Source of the DNA: a virus
Length of the DNA stretch: 30,600 nt
Strand: one strand, 5' to 3'
IMG/VR virus record: IMGVR_UViG_3300010430_000337
Span: 1 to 30,600 of that record
Shown piece after piece: positions 14,982 to 22,306 of the stretch. Within the stretch, counting starts at the first letter, position 1. Each line of letters opens with the position of its first letter. Under the pieces are notes generated by a model, which was given only the letters and a program-made list of their open reading frames with translations, was not told the DNA's origin and did no database searches. The position numbers were made by a program, and so were the translations under genes.

Positions 14982-16076
14982 CTAGGCGCGCTTCGCGATG
15001 TTGACGCGCTGCTCGGCCTCGCGCTCCCGCCAGAGCGAGGCGCCTTCGGGCGTGGACTTGAACGCGAGGTGGGCCTTCGTGGTCGTGACCTCGTGCTCCT
15101 TCGCGTACTTCGCGACGCCGGCCTTCCAGCGGGCGTCGACGTCGCCCGCGTCCTGGCCGCCCGTGCCCGACTCGCCGCCCGAGGCGCCGTTCCGCTTGAA
15201 GGCGCTCGCGACCTGCTCGTTCGCGGCGCGGAAGAGGGCGTCGGCCTCCTTCCGCTCGTCCTCGGTGAGCTCGATCTCGTCGATCGCCTTGAGGACCTTC
15301 GCCTTGACGTCGTCGGAGCCGGGGAGCTTGTCGAGCTCGGCCGACGCGCGGGCCTTGAAGGAGGTCATCCGCTGCTCGGCCTCGGCCTTCTCGGCGCGCT
15401 CGCGGTCCTCGTCGGCCCGCTTCGCCATCGCGACGAGGCGAGCGTCGTCGTCCTCGTAGAAGTGGTCGCCGGTGGACTTGGACGTGTAGACCGGCGTCCG
15501 CTCGCCCGCGGCCTTCGCGGCCTCGACCTTCGCCTCGGCCTCGTCGGCGCGCTTCTTCTCGGCGGCGAGAGAGGCCTCGGCCTCGTCCGCCCGCTTCTTC
15601 TCGGCCTCGATCTGGGCCTGGAGTTCCTTCTCGTCCACGGTGGCTCCTCCGTTGTCGTCGCCGGTCTCGGCGGATTTCCGCGCCTCCACGGCGACGGAGT
15701 GCGAATGGCCCTCGGACTGTCCGACGACCACGGTCCCGTCCGCCGCGACGACGAACGGGTGAGAGTGACCCCGGTCCGAACCGGGGAGCGGTTCCCATGA
15801 CGTCATCCCCTCGGAGACGCCGACGTCGATGAGGTGCGCGTGCCCCTGGTCGCTCGTCGTGAGCGCCCCGGACTCCATCCGCTTCGAGGTCTCGAGGCTC
15901 GACGACGAGGCGGGAGTGGACGGCGTCTCGCCGTCCTCGCGCCGCTTCATGAGCAGGACCGCGGTCGCGTCGGGCTGCGCGGGATCCGCGACGGCGGATC
16001 CGAAGTTGATCTTCATCGTCTTGAAGTCGTGCTTCCGCGTCACGCGCTTCCCCGTCACCGGATCGAAGACCGTCAC
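14982..16076 (-). CDS. Scaffold-like coiled-coil protein with three GHxH motifs
   Basis: A 364-residue protein starting at GTG 16076 in a GTGA overlap with the protease-like gene. Residues 1-45 are beta-like (VTVFDPVTGKRVTRKHDFKT). Residues 79-126 hold three histidine motifs: GHAH (79-82), GHSH (103-106) and GHSH (123-126). Residues about 150-190 and 217-290 are strongly helical with heptads such as EAEKKRADEAEASLAAEKKR. The C-terminus ends in KSTPEGASLWREREAEQ. Position between prohead protease and decoration/capsid genes, high charge and coiled coil fit an internal scaffold. The GHxH segment is also seen in other phage head-assembly proteins; its purpose (metal binding or other) is unknown to me. 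Confidence 0.68.
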   Translation of the reverse strand: MTVFDPVTGKRVTRKHDFKTMKINFGSAVADPAQPDATAVLLMKRREDGETPSTPASSSSLETSKRMESGALTTSDQGHAHLIDVGVSEGMTSWEPLPGSDRGHSHPFVVAADGTVVVGQSEGHSHSVAVEARKSAETGDDNGGATVDEKELQAQIEAEKKRADEAEASLAAEKKRADEAEAKVEAAKAAGERTPVYTSKSTGDHFYEDDDARLVAMAKRADEDRERAEKAEAEQRMTSFKARASAELDKLPGSDDVKAKVLKAIDEIELTEDERKEADALFRAANEQVASAFKRNGASGGESGTGGQDAGDVDARWKAGVAKYAKEHEVTTTKAHLAFKSTPEGASLWREREAEQRVNIAKRA

Positions 16077-16468
16077 GCGAACACCGCCGTCGCTTCGGCG
16101 TCCACGGAGAACGCCTTGAGCTCGCCCGACTCGAAGCGGGCGAACGTTTCCGCGTCGACCTGCTGCCCGACGAGGAGGCCGGTCTTCGGCGGGTTCTCCC
16201 AGCCGATCGCCTTCGCGACCTCGGCCGTCATCGGGAAGAGGAACGGATGCGACCCGACGGGCTTCCGGCTGTGCTCCACGTCGGCGGCCTTGACCGTGCG
16301 CGCCCAATCGAGCGCCCCGTCGAGCATGACGGCGTCCGGGACGTGGGTCTTGTCGGTGTCGCGGTACTTCTTGCCGCCCTTCGTGCACACGATCAGCCAG
16401 CCGAAGACCAGACGCCGGGAGGCGTCGGTCTTGACCACGTCGCACTGAATCAGGGCTCGACCGTCCAC
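16073..16468 (-). CDS. Prohead protease-like protein (XkdF-type)
   Basis: A 131-residue protein from GTG 16468, with AGGA upstream. The order of elements (DASRRLVFGWLIVC, DTDKTHVPDAVMLDGALDWAR, KAADVEHSRKPVGS, TGLLVGQQVDAETFARFESGE, LKAFSVDAEA) follows the XkdF-like putative phage serine protease pattern. In that pattern a histidine after the first helix and a serine in the final FS[VI]xxxA motif would form the active site (His in DVEH, Ser in AFSV here). It would cleave scaffold and head proteins during capsid maturation. It is short for a prohead protease and directly coupled to the scaffold gene. Assignment is from motif recall and gene order. Confidence 0.6.
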   Translation of the reverse strand: MDGRALIQCDVVKTDASRRLVFGWLIVCTKGGKKYRDTDKTHVPDAVMLDGALDWARTVKAADVEHSRKPVGSHPFLFPMTAEVAKAIGWENPPKTGLLVGQQVDAETFARFESGELKAFSVDAEATAVFA

Positions 16469-16476
16469 GGGGCGTC

Positions 16477-17106
16477 CTAGCTCGTGACGTTTCCGACGTC
16501 GACGAAGAAGAGGTCGATCGTGCCCGAGACCGTGAGCGCGTCGTCGGCCGTGATCGAGGCGGCGGCGTTGAGGTAGAGCGCGGCGGACGCGCCGTCGGCC
16601 AGGAGGATCGGGTACGAGAGCGTCCCGTCGGCCGAGGAGTGGATCTGGAACGCCGGCGAAGCGTCGGTCGCGGTGAGCGCGATCCCGGTGATCACGTCGA
16701 CCATCGCCCCGGAGAGCGTCGAGTTCGACGCGACCGCAGTCCCGATCGCGACCGTGACGTCCGTCGCGGCCTCGAGGCCGTTCGTCACCTCGCCCTTCAC
16801 GAGCTCGAGGTCGGCCTCGACGGCGAGGAGGACGAGGTTCTCGTCCGGGAGGTCGCAGAGCTTCGTCCCGCCGTAGTCGTCGGCCTCGGCGACCGAGACC
16901 GTGAAGCCTGAGAGCGTGAGGCGGACGTGCCGCGGCATCCGGACGCGATCGAAGGTCGTCGCGACGTTCGTGTTCGGCGTGACGGTCGAGCCGGCCGCGC
17001 TGGATCCCGCGATCAGGTTCCCGTCGCCGATCGTGAGCGTCGCCGCGTCGCCCGAGAGCTCGACCGGACCCGTGAAAACCTGCTCCTGCCTGTTCTTCTG
17101 CGTCAT
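16477..17106 (-). CDS. Virion structural protein, beta-rich, function unknown
   Basis: A 209-residue protein with ATG at 17106; GGAG occurs both 3 and about 11 bases upstream. It is almost free of helices by eye: GPVELSGDAATLTIGDGNLI, HVRLTLSGFTVSVAEADD, and a conserved-looking C-terminal strand GTIDLFFVDVGNV. Proteins with this end motif occur in head gene clusters of other phages as minor structural proteins. It lies between the MuF gene and the protease gene. The 111-base gap upstream (17107-17217) has no gene; it holds only a short GCGCT-CGA-AGCGC inverted repeat (17133-17145) and a G/C tract. Confidence 0.6.
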   Translation of the reverse strand: MTQKNRQEQVFTGPVELSGDAATLTIGDGNLIAGSSAAGSTVTPNTNVATTFDRVRMPRHVRLTLSGFTVSVAEADDYGGTKLCDLPDENLVLLAVEADLELVKGEVTNGLEAATDVTVAIGTAVASNSTLSGAMVDVITGIALTATDASPAFQIHSSADGTLSYPILLADGASAALYLNAAASITADDALTVSGTIDLFFVDVGNVTS

Positions 17107-17217
17107 GGTCTCCGGATCTCCGTGGGGGGATGGCGCTCGAAGCGCGCTCTCGACGTCGGAATCCTGGAGGCCCCGCGGGGGGCGTTCAACGATTTCTCAA
17201 GTCGAAACCCGGACGCG

Positions 17218-18183
17218 TCACGACGTCACGCGGGTCCCGACGCGGCACCGACACTTGATCCGGTCGTAGGGCGGGGCCGACGGATCGCCGGGAAATCGTA
17301 GCTCGTTGCCCGCTCCGGACGTGAAGGGCTCGTTCGGCTTGCGAATCTGGCCGTGCATCGAGGCGTGCGACGTCGGCCCGTCGTCGAAGTCGCGAACGCG
17401 CTCGTCGTCGGCCGTGTTCCACGTCCGCTCGACCTGCTCCGGTCGGATGGACCCCGTCGCGAGCGACTGGCGGAAGGCCTCGTCGACGCCCTCGTGCACC
17501 GCCGAGAGAGACTCGGTCCGGGCGATCGTCTCCGCCCGGAACTTCCGCCACCGATCCCGGTAGCGGCCGACCATCTTGTCGATCTGGGCGCGAGGGAGCC
17601 CCGACTCGGCCGCGATCGCCCGGCGAACCGTCCGGTCGAACCGCTTGTCCCGGAGCTTCCGGCCGAGCGCCCGCGAATCGAGGGCCTCGAGCTCGCGCCG
17701 GTAGTTCTGGACCCACTTCTCCTGCAGGGGCGTGAGGCCGATCGAGTCCCGGAAGTTCCGAGCCTGGGCGATCGGGTTGAGGCCCCGGCGGAGGCCGTCG
17801 GCGAGGGCAAGCCGCGTCGCCTCCCGCTGCTGCCGGGTGAACGAGCGAATCACCTCGAGCCGCGCGTTCGTCATCTTCGAGACCGCGACCGGGTTCGTCC
17901 CGTCGAACGAGACGACGATCCCGAGCGCCTCGGCGAGCTCGTCGAGCACGCGCTCCCCCGAAGCCGAGAACGTGAGCGTCACCGACGACGCGAGCCGAGC
18001 CGCGGCCGCGGACAGCACGTCGAGCGCGTCGTCGAACCGGCCCGCGACGATGAGCTCCGCGAGCTCCGCGAGCGTCCGCTCCCGCTGGATCTGGAGCACG
18101 ACGTCCGCGAAGCGCCGGCGGATGCGCGACTCCGAGGCGGAGACGAGGAAGCCGATCGTGCCGAGCGAGTCGTAGGACGTCAC
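17218..18183 (-). CDS. Minor head protein, MuF / SPP1 gp7-like head morphogenesis
   Basis: A 321-residue protein from GTG 18183, three bases after the upstream stop, with GGGAG ten bases upstream. The N-terminal 200 residues are helical. The C-terminal domain has ETIARTESLSAVHEGVDEAF, RTWNTADDERVRD, then HASMHGQ and ending PPYDRIKCRCRVGTRV. This is the MuF-type pattern (aromatic/threonine in the WNTADDERVRD block, histidine in the SHASMHGQ block, CRC at the end). The family binds the portal on the inside of the head and may help DNA delivery. It normally follows the portal gene directly, but here lies 7.5 kb further on. Confidence 0.85.
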   Translation of the reverse strand: MTSYDSLGTIGFLVSASESRIRRRFADVVLQIQRERTLAELAELIVAGRFDDALDVLSAAAARLASSVTLTFSASGERVLDELAEALGIVVSFDGTNPVAVSKMTNARLEVIRSFTRQQREATRLALADGLRRGLNPIAQARNFRDSIGLTPLQEKWVQNYRRELEALDSRALGRKLRDKRFDRTVRRAIAAESGLPRAQIDKMVGRYRDRWRKFRAETIARTESLSAVHEGVDEAFRQSLATGSIRPEQVERTWNTADDERVRDFDDGPTSHASMHGQIRKPNEPFTSGAGNELRFPGDPSAPPYDRIKCRCRVGTRVTS

Positions 18184-18186
18184 GCG

Positions 18187-18579
18187 CTACGACTCCCGGC
18201 ACTGGCACACGAAGAGCGCCCGCGCCGGATCCGTCTGGACGCCGCCCTCGACGATCGTGAGGACTTCCGACTCCCCGTCGACGACCTCGACGCGGGCCCC
18301 GGGCTGCGGTGCACCGGCCGGCGAGATGGTCCCGCCGAGGATCGAGACGCGGCGGTCTCCCCGCTGGATCTGGGTCCCGTCGATCTGCCGGTCGGTGTAG
18401 TCGTCGACGAACCCCTTCGCGGTGAACGTCGTCGCGCTGGTCGAGATGCCGGCGGTCGGCTGGGTCGCGCTGCGGGTGCCGCGCGTGTAGTTCGTGAACG
18501 TCACGTCGAGGACGCCGCCGGCCGCGGAGATGCCCGAGGCGACCTCCTTCGCGATGTCGATCCCGAAGAGCTTCACCAC
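18187..18579 (-). CDS. Small head-tail joining-like protein
   Basis: A 130-residue protein starting at one of two adjacent GTG codons (18579 or 18576) with GGAG eight bases before. It contains IDIAKEVASGISAAGGVLDVTF, then a beta-rich part with DDYTDRQIDGTQIQRGDRRVSILGG, a pattern like small stopper or neck proteins that close the portal channel. It stands between the connector gene and the MuF gene. The C-terminus ends in CQCRES. Function is inferred from gene order and size. Confidence 0.55.
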   Translation of the reverse strand: MVKLFGIDIAKEVASGISAAGGVLDVTFTNYTRGTRSATQPTAGISTSATTFTAKGFVDDYTDRQIDGTQIQRGDRRVSILGGTISPAGAPQPGARVEVVDGESEVLTIVEGGVQTDPARALFVCQCRES

Positions 18580-18585
18580 GGCGCG

Positions 18586-19404
18586 CTACTCCGTGATCTC
18601 GTAGGCGTCGCCGTCCGCGAGGCACGACGCGTTGTTCGCGGTCGTGTCGCTCTCGGTCCAGGTCCCGCCCGAACCGATCCCGACGCTCGACTCGTAGAAG
18701 CACCCGACGAGGCGCTCGACGCTCGCCGGGAAGAGCGTGTTCTGCGCGGACGAACTCCCGGCCGTCTGGCGGAAGAACTCCACGCGCGCGGAACCAGCGC
18801 CGACCGCCTTCACGTTGGAGCCGGTCCCGATCGCGGCCTCGACCTCCACGTCGGCGGCGATCTCGGCCGCGTACTCGAACTGCCCCGACTTGAGGTCGGC
18901 CGGGTACTCGTCGCCGGCGACGGCGTCGCCCTGGCAGTCCGTCAACCCGGTCCGCGGGAAGTCGGACGTCTGGTCCTGGAACGTCACCGTGAGCGTGCAC
19001 GAAGACCCGCCGCCCCCGGTCGTGCTCGCCGGCGAACTCGGGGCGACGGAGTAGAGACCGACGTCCGCGATCGTGACGGAGGTCACGACGCCGCCCGAAA
19101 CCGCGGCGACCGTCACCTTCGCCGCCTGGGTCGACGTGCCGCCCGCGAGCGTGAGCTCGTCGTTCACGGCGTATCCCGTGCCGCCGGCGGCGACCGCGAC
19201 CGTCGCGAGCGTGCTCAGGGCTGCATTCGTGCCGCTGGCCGCGCGCTGCTCCATCCGACGGAAGGCGGAGATCAGGGCCCGCCGCTTCGCGTCGTCGCCG
19301 TACCCGACCCATGTGTCGGCCCACCGCGCGCTCTCGTCGAGGTAGGCGTTCGCCTCGGCAAGCGTGCCGTAGGAGTTCGTTCCGACGATGAGGTTGACGG
19401 CCAT
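18586..19404 (-). CDS. Head-tail connector (gp6-like adaptor) with an inserted GGTGY domain
   Basis: A 272-residue protein, ATG at 19404. The N-terminal 55 residues (NSYGTLAEANAYLDESARWA, then KRRALISAFRRMEQRA) match the start of connector or DnaT-like neck proteins, whose usual length is about 150-190. In those the helix is followed closely by a FPRxG motif; here SDFPRTGLTDCQGD comes only at residue 148. Between them residues about 68-142 are the GGTGY module. After it the adaptor sequence continues with YPADLKSGQFEYAAEIA and an ERLVGCFY block. The protein should form the ring below the portal. The insertion would stand out from the neck. The ribosome-binding site is weak, so it may rely on coupling to the gene before it. 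Confidence 0.7.
   Translation of the reverse strand: MAVNLIVGTNSYGTLAEANAYLDESARWADTWVGYGDDAKRRALISAFRRMEQRAASGTNAALSTLATVAVAAGGTGYAVNDELTLAGGTSTQAAKVTVAAVSGGVVTSVTIADVGLYSVAPSSPASTTGGGGSSCTLTVTFQDQTSDFPRTGLTDCQGDAVAGDEYPADLKSGQFEYAAEIAADVEVEAAIGTGSNVKAVGAGSARVEFFRQTAGSSSAQNTLFPASVERLVGCFYESSVGIGSGGTWTESDTTANNASCLADGDAYEITE
18979..19203 (-). repeat. GGTGY-type inserted domain, copy in the connector
   Basis: Residues about 68-142 read VAAGGTGYAVNDELTLAGG, AAVSGGVVTSVTIADVGLYS and TTGGGGSSCTLTVTFQD. Similarity to the second copy in the tail protein (5926-6162) extends over the whole module, in a protein of different fold and location. Confidence 0.8.
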
Positions 19405-19407
19405 CGG

Positions 19408-19818
19408 CTAGACGCTCGTCTCGGCGACGTTGACGTAGAAGGTGAGCTTGCCCTCCGAGATCACCTTCGGGTTCTTGGCCGCGATCCCGCCCTTGAAGTG
19501 CTCGAACTGGTGATACCAGACCGTGTCCTTCGACGGCGCGAAGGTCGCTCCGGGCACGTCGGCCGGGTAGAGCGTCACGGTGCAGACGCCCGGGTCGGTC
19601 GCCGAAGTCGTGAGCGCGACCGTCGACCCCTCGGCCGATGCTGCCGCGTTCGAGAGCTCGAACGTCGGCGAACGCGAAGGCACCCCGCCGGTGATCCGCG
19701 AGAGCGTGAACTTCACGATGTCGGTCGCGTCGTCGAACGTGTCGCCGTCCGGCAGCGTCGCGCGGATCGTGATCCGGGAATCGGTATGGTCGGCGATGTT
19801 CTGGTCCCGCTTGCCCAT
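19408..19818 (-). other. Possible separate 136-residue product from an internal in-frame start
   Basis: ATG at 19818 (MGKRDQNIADHTDSRITIRA) is in frame inside the fibre-like gene and has GAGGGGG about eight bases upstream. The 136 residues that follow form a complete-looking domain. Similar domains are usually independent phage proteins. There is no stop between the repeats and this ATG, so both a fused and a separate form are possible. This may equally be only a domain of the long protein. Confidence 0.35.
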
Positions 19819-21561
19819 GCAAAGGTCCCCCTCGACGTCGTGAATTTCGTCCCTGGCGGCGAGGATTGCAAGCACCCCCCCGCGCTCGGCTAGGACGTCG
19901 ACGATCTCGTCCCGCTGGGCGAGGACGTCGAGGATGCCTCCTCGCTCGGCGAGGACGTCCAGGATCTCGTCCCGCGACGCCTCGACGTCGATGAAGCAGA
20001 CCTCGGGCGTCGGGGCTCCCGTGAGGGTGCCCGTGCCGGACCCCTCGAGCGGGGGGAAGGCCCCGACCCCCGTGCCCGAGACCACGAGCACCGCAACCCC
20101 GGACCCCTCAAGCGGCGGGAACGAGCCCGCGCCGGTGCCCGAGACGATCAGGACGCCGCTCCCGGCTCCCGTGAGCGCAGGGAGGGACCCGGAGCCCGAA
20201 CCCGACACGGAGGCCGTGCCGGCGCCGGTGCCTTCCAGGGGCGGGAGAGAGCCCGTGCCGGACCCGCTCACAGACGCGGTGCCGACGCCGGTCCCCTCGA
20301 GCGGCGGCAGGCTCCCCGCGCCGGTGCCCGCGAGGCTCGCGTCGCCCGTGCCGGTCCCCTCCATCGGCGGGAGCGAGCCGGCTCCCGTGCCGGCGAGCGA
20401 GGCCGCGCCGACGCCTGCCCCCTCGAGCGGGGGCAGGGATCCGGCGCCGGTGCCCGCGAGCGACACGTCGCCCGTGCCGGTCCCGGTGAGGGCCGGGAGG
20501 TCGCCCGATCCCGTCGCGTCCATCGACGCGTCGCCCGATCCCGAACCCGTGAGCTCCGGGAAGGAGCCCGTGCCCGACCCCGAGTAGACCGACGAGTCGT
20601 AGGGCCCGATCTCGACGCCGCTCGAGTCCCCGTCGTGGGCGCGCCCGTCGAAGTCGTTCGGGACCGTCGACGTGAGGTCGACCCCCGCGTCCTCGAGGTC
20701 GCTCGTCCCCGGAGTCGGGTGCCAGTTGCGCCCGGTGTTCGGGTCGTAGTCGACGAAGTCGCTCGAGTCGATCCCGGTGACGGCGCCCGTGCCCGTCGCC
20801 GACGTGTCGCTCGACGCGCAATACTCGAACGTGCCCGAGCTCGCGAACGCGATCGAGAAGTCAGCCGTCCCCCCGTCGATCGACCAGCAGTTCCGGATGT
20901 CGCTCGTCGTCCCGCCGACGGTGGCCCACTGGAATCCGTAGGTGTCGCACTGCACCGCCCCGCACTGGAGCGCGACGATGTTCCGCGCGTTGCCGTCGAC
21001 GTCGAATCCGAACTTCGCCCCGCCGAACGGCGCGGTCCCGTTGTTGTTCGCGATCGCGAGGCAGTTGTAGAAGACGTGCCCGTCGCCGCGGGCGACGCGG
21101 AAGACCGCCTTGTCGCCAGTCGTGCCGGCGATCATGCGGCCGCTCACGTTCTCGGTCACGTTGTCGACGCGCGCCGCGTTGCGGTACGAGATGCAGACGG
21201 TATCCGAGTTGAAGTCTGGCGCCGGGCCCTCCTGGCGGACGTGGAAGCCGCGGAGCTCGACGTAGCTCTCGTTGACGATGATCGCAACGCCGTCGGTGAT
21301 GAAGCCGCCGTTCAGGAAGACGCCGACCTGCTCGGCCTCGTTCCACTCCTCGCCGGATGCCGCCTCGAGGATGCGGAAGTAGGTCGAATCGACCGTCGCG
21401 TCCTTGATCGTGAGCGCGGTCCCCGAGAACTCGGAGTCCGCGTACATCTGACCCGTCTCGCCCTCGGCGGCGGTGACGAGGTCGTCGTCGGTGTCCGCCT
21501 CCCAGAGCTCGGGAGTCGAGTAGTCCCGGCTAGAAGAGCCGATCGTCGAGACGTTCGCCAC
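19408..21561 (-). CDS. Fibre-like protein: beta-helix, two repeat tracts, small C-terminal domain
   Basis: A 717-residue protein. I choose GTG 21561 (VANVSTIGSSSRDYSTPELW) because GAGGGGGAG precedes it and the upstream gene stops at 21581. Residues 1-325 look like a right-handed parallel beta-helix (repeating short strands such as VELRGFHVRQEG, GHVFYNCLAIANN, DIRNCWSIDGG). Residues 329-517 are nine 21-residue glycine/proline-rich units. Residues 530-579 are five 10-residue units beginning RDEI or RGG. Residues 582-717 resemble the stand-alone BppU N-terminal-like or tail-associated beta domain found in other phages, and begin with their own Met. A role as tail fibre or other surface protein is likely from architecture, but the location among head genes is odd. 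No catalytic residues were identified. Confidence 0.65.
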   Translation of the reverse strand: MANVSTIGSSSRDYSTPELWEADTDDDLVTAAEGETGQMYADSEFSGTALTIKDATVDSTYFRILEAASGEEWNEAEQVGVFLNGGFITDGVAIIVNESYVELRGFHVRQEGPAPDFNSDTVCISYRNAARVDNVTENVSGRMIAGTTGDKAVFRVARGDGHVFYNCLAIANNNGTAPFGGAKFGFDVDGNARNIVALQCGAVQCDTYGFQWATVGGTTSDIRNCWSIDGGTADFSIAFASSGTFEYCASSDTSATGTGAVTGIDSSDFVDYDPNTGRNWHPTPGTSDLEDAGVDLTSTVPNDFDGRAHDGDSSGVEIGPYDSSVYSGSGTGSFPELTGSGSGDASMDATGSGDLPALTGTGTGDVSLAGTGAGSLPPLEGAGVGAASLAGTGAGSLPPMEGTGTGDASLAGTGAGSLPPLEGTGVGTASVSGSGTGSLPPLEGTGAGTASVSGSGSGSLPALTGAGSGVLIVSGTGAGSFPPLEGSGVAVLVVSGTGVGAFPPLEGSGTGTLTGAPTPEVCFIDVEASRDEILDVLAERGGILDVLAQRDEIVDVLAERGGVLAILAARDEIHDVEGDLCMGKRDQNIADHTDSRITIRATLPDGDTFDDATDIVKFTLSRITGGVPSRSPTFELSNAAASAEGSTVALTTSATDPGVCTVTLYPADVPGATFAPSKDTVWYHQFEHFKGGIAAKNPKVISEGKLTFYVNVAETSV
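19825..19974 (-). repeat. Five tandem 30-bp units (alternating RDEI / RGG decapeptides)
   Basis: Residues 530-579 of the fibre-like protein consist of RDEILDVLAE, RGGILDVLAQ, RDEIVDVLAE, RGGVLAILAA and RDEIHDVEGD. Period is exactly 10 residues, with a 20-residue super-period of RDEI followed by RGG. The coding DNA also contains short hairpins such as CGAGGA-GGCA-TCCTCG. Confidence 0.85.
20011..20577 (-). repeat. Nine tandem 63-bp units (21-residue Gly/Pro repeats)
   Basis: Residues 329-517 of the fibre-like protein fall into nine units of exactly 21 residues with the consensus [TS]GxGSLPPLEGTGxGxASLxG. Central units (residues 371-454) are nearly identical, the outer ones diverge (for example SFPELTG first, AFPPLEG last). 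Unit length never varies. It reads as a flexible or extended linker or stalk. Confidence 0.92.
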
Positions 21562-21580
21562 GCGCGGCGCTCCCCCTCGA

Positions 21581-22306
21581 TCAGATGGCCGACCCGGCCA
21601 AGCGCGAAAGTCTCGCTTCGAAGCCCGCAAGGGGCTCGACATGATCCGCCAGCCTCACGCTCCCGACGTGAGCCGACGGCGTCCACGGTCGATCCGGGTC
21701 CGTCACCTTCCTCATTGTCGCCGCCGATTGAATGCTCTCGTAACGAATCCGCGCCCATCGCTTCGGGTTGCGACGGTCGTCGACGAAGTCGAGCGCGCGG
21801 TAGGGCTCGGAGCAAAGCCCGTGCAGGAAGTCCTCGGAGGCCTGCACGCGAACGACGTCGAAGCGACGCGCGTCCATGCGGCCCCAGGAGGTATGGAGCC
21901 CCTCGGCCAGGAAGCGGGGAGCGTCGACGCGCAGGCGCCGCGGGATTCGGTGCTCGTCGATGCGGCCGGTCGCGGGGTCGACCGACGAACGCATCTCGCG
22001 GAGGAAGCGGTCGTGCCTCGCGCGCACGAGCGGCGGCAGGTCACCCCATCCGGGCGGGTCCTCGCCGCCCTCGATCCAGCGTCGAAGAGCATCGGGCGGG
22101 ACGAAGATCCCGCGGGGGAGGTAGGTGATCGGAGCGCCGTCCGGGAGCGGGTCGGTGCGCCGGCCGCGCCGCGACCGCGCCCGGACGGCGGACACCGCGA
22201 GGGCGAGCTCGACGTCGACCGGCTCGGTCCGGCTCCGCGTCCCGACGAGCTCGGCCGTCGATGTAGGCCCCGCGCCCCTCGGATCAGTGCTCACCGGGGA
22301 GCTCAC
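21581..22306 (-). CDS. Unrecognised protein next to the subtilase gene
   Basis: A 241-residue protein, probably from GTG 22306 (MSSPVSTDPRG), which overlaps the end of the protease gene by 23 bases; GTG 22294 is an alternative. It is arginine-rich at the N-terminus and has a core with ITYLPRGIFVPPDALRRWIEG, VRARHDRFLREMRSSVDP, APRFLAEGLHTSWGR, FDVVRVQASEDFLHGLCSEP and RYESIQSAATMRKVTDPDR. I recognise no domain, signal peptide or membrane segment. Coupling to the protease on one side and the fibre-like gene on the other suggests a shared function, which is not more than a guess. Confidence 0.6.
   Translation of the reverse strand: MSSPVSTDPRGAGPTSTAELVGTRSRTEPVDVELALAVSAVRARSRRGRRTDPLPDGAPITYLPRGIFVPPDALRRWIEGGEDPPGWGDLPPLVRARHDRFLREMRSSVDPATGRIDEHRIPRRLRVDAPRFLAEGLHTSWGRMDARRFDVVRVQASEDFLHGLCSEPYRALDFVDDRRNPKRWARIRYESIQSAATMRKVTDPDRPWTPSAHVGSVRLADHVEPLAGFEARLSRLAGSAI

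Noticed and set aside
17107-17217. Intrinsic terminator or promoter in the gap before the structural gene at 16477-17106
   Set aside because: Only a 5-bp stem (17133-17145) and G/C runs are visible; no T-run and no convincing -35/-10 pair.
19825-20577. CRISPR-like array, suggested by regular repeats
   Set aside because: Units are in phase with the reading frame (63 and 30 bp), contiguous without unique spacers and code for conserved peptides, so they are protein repeats.
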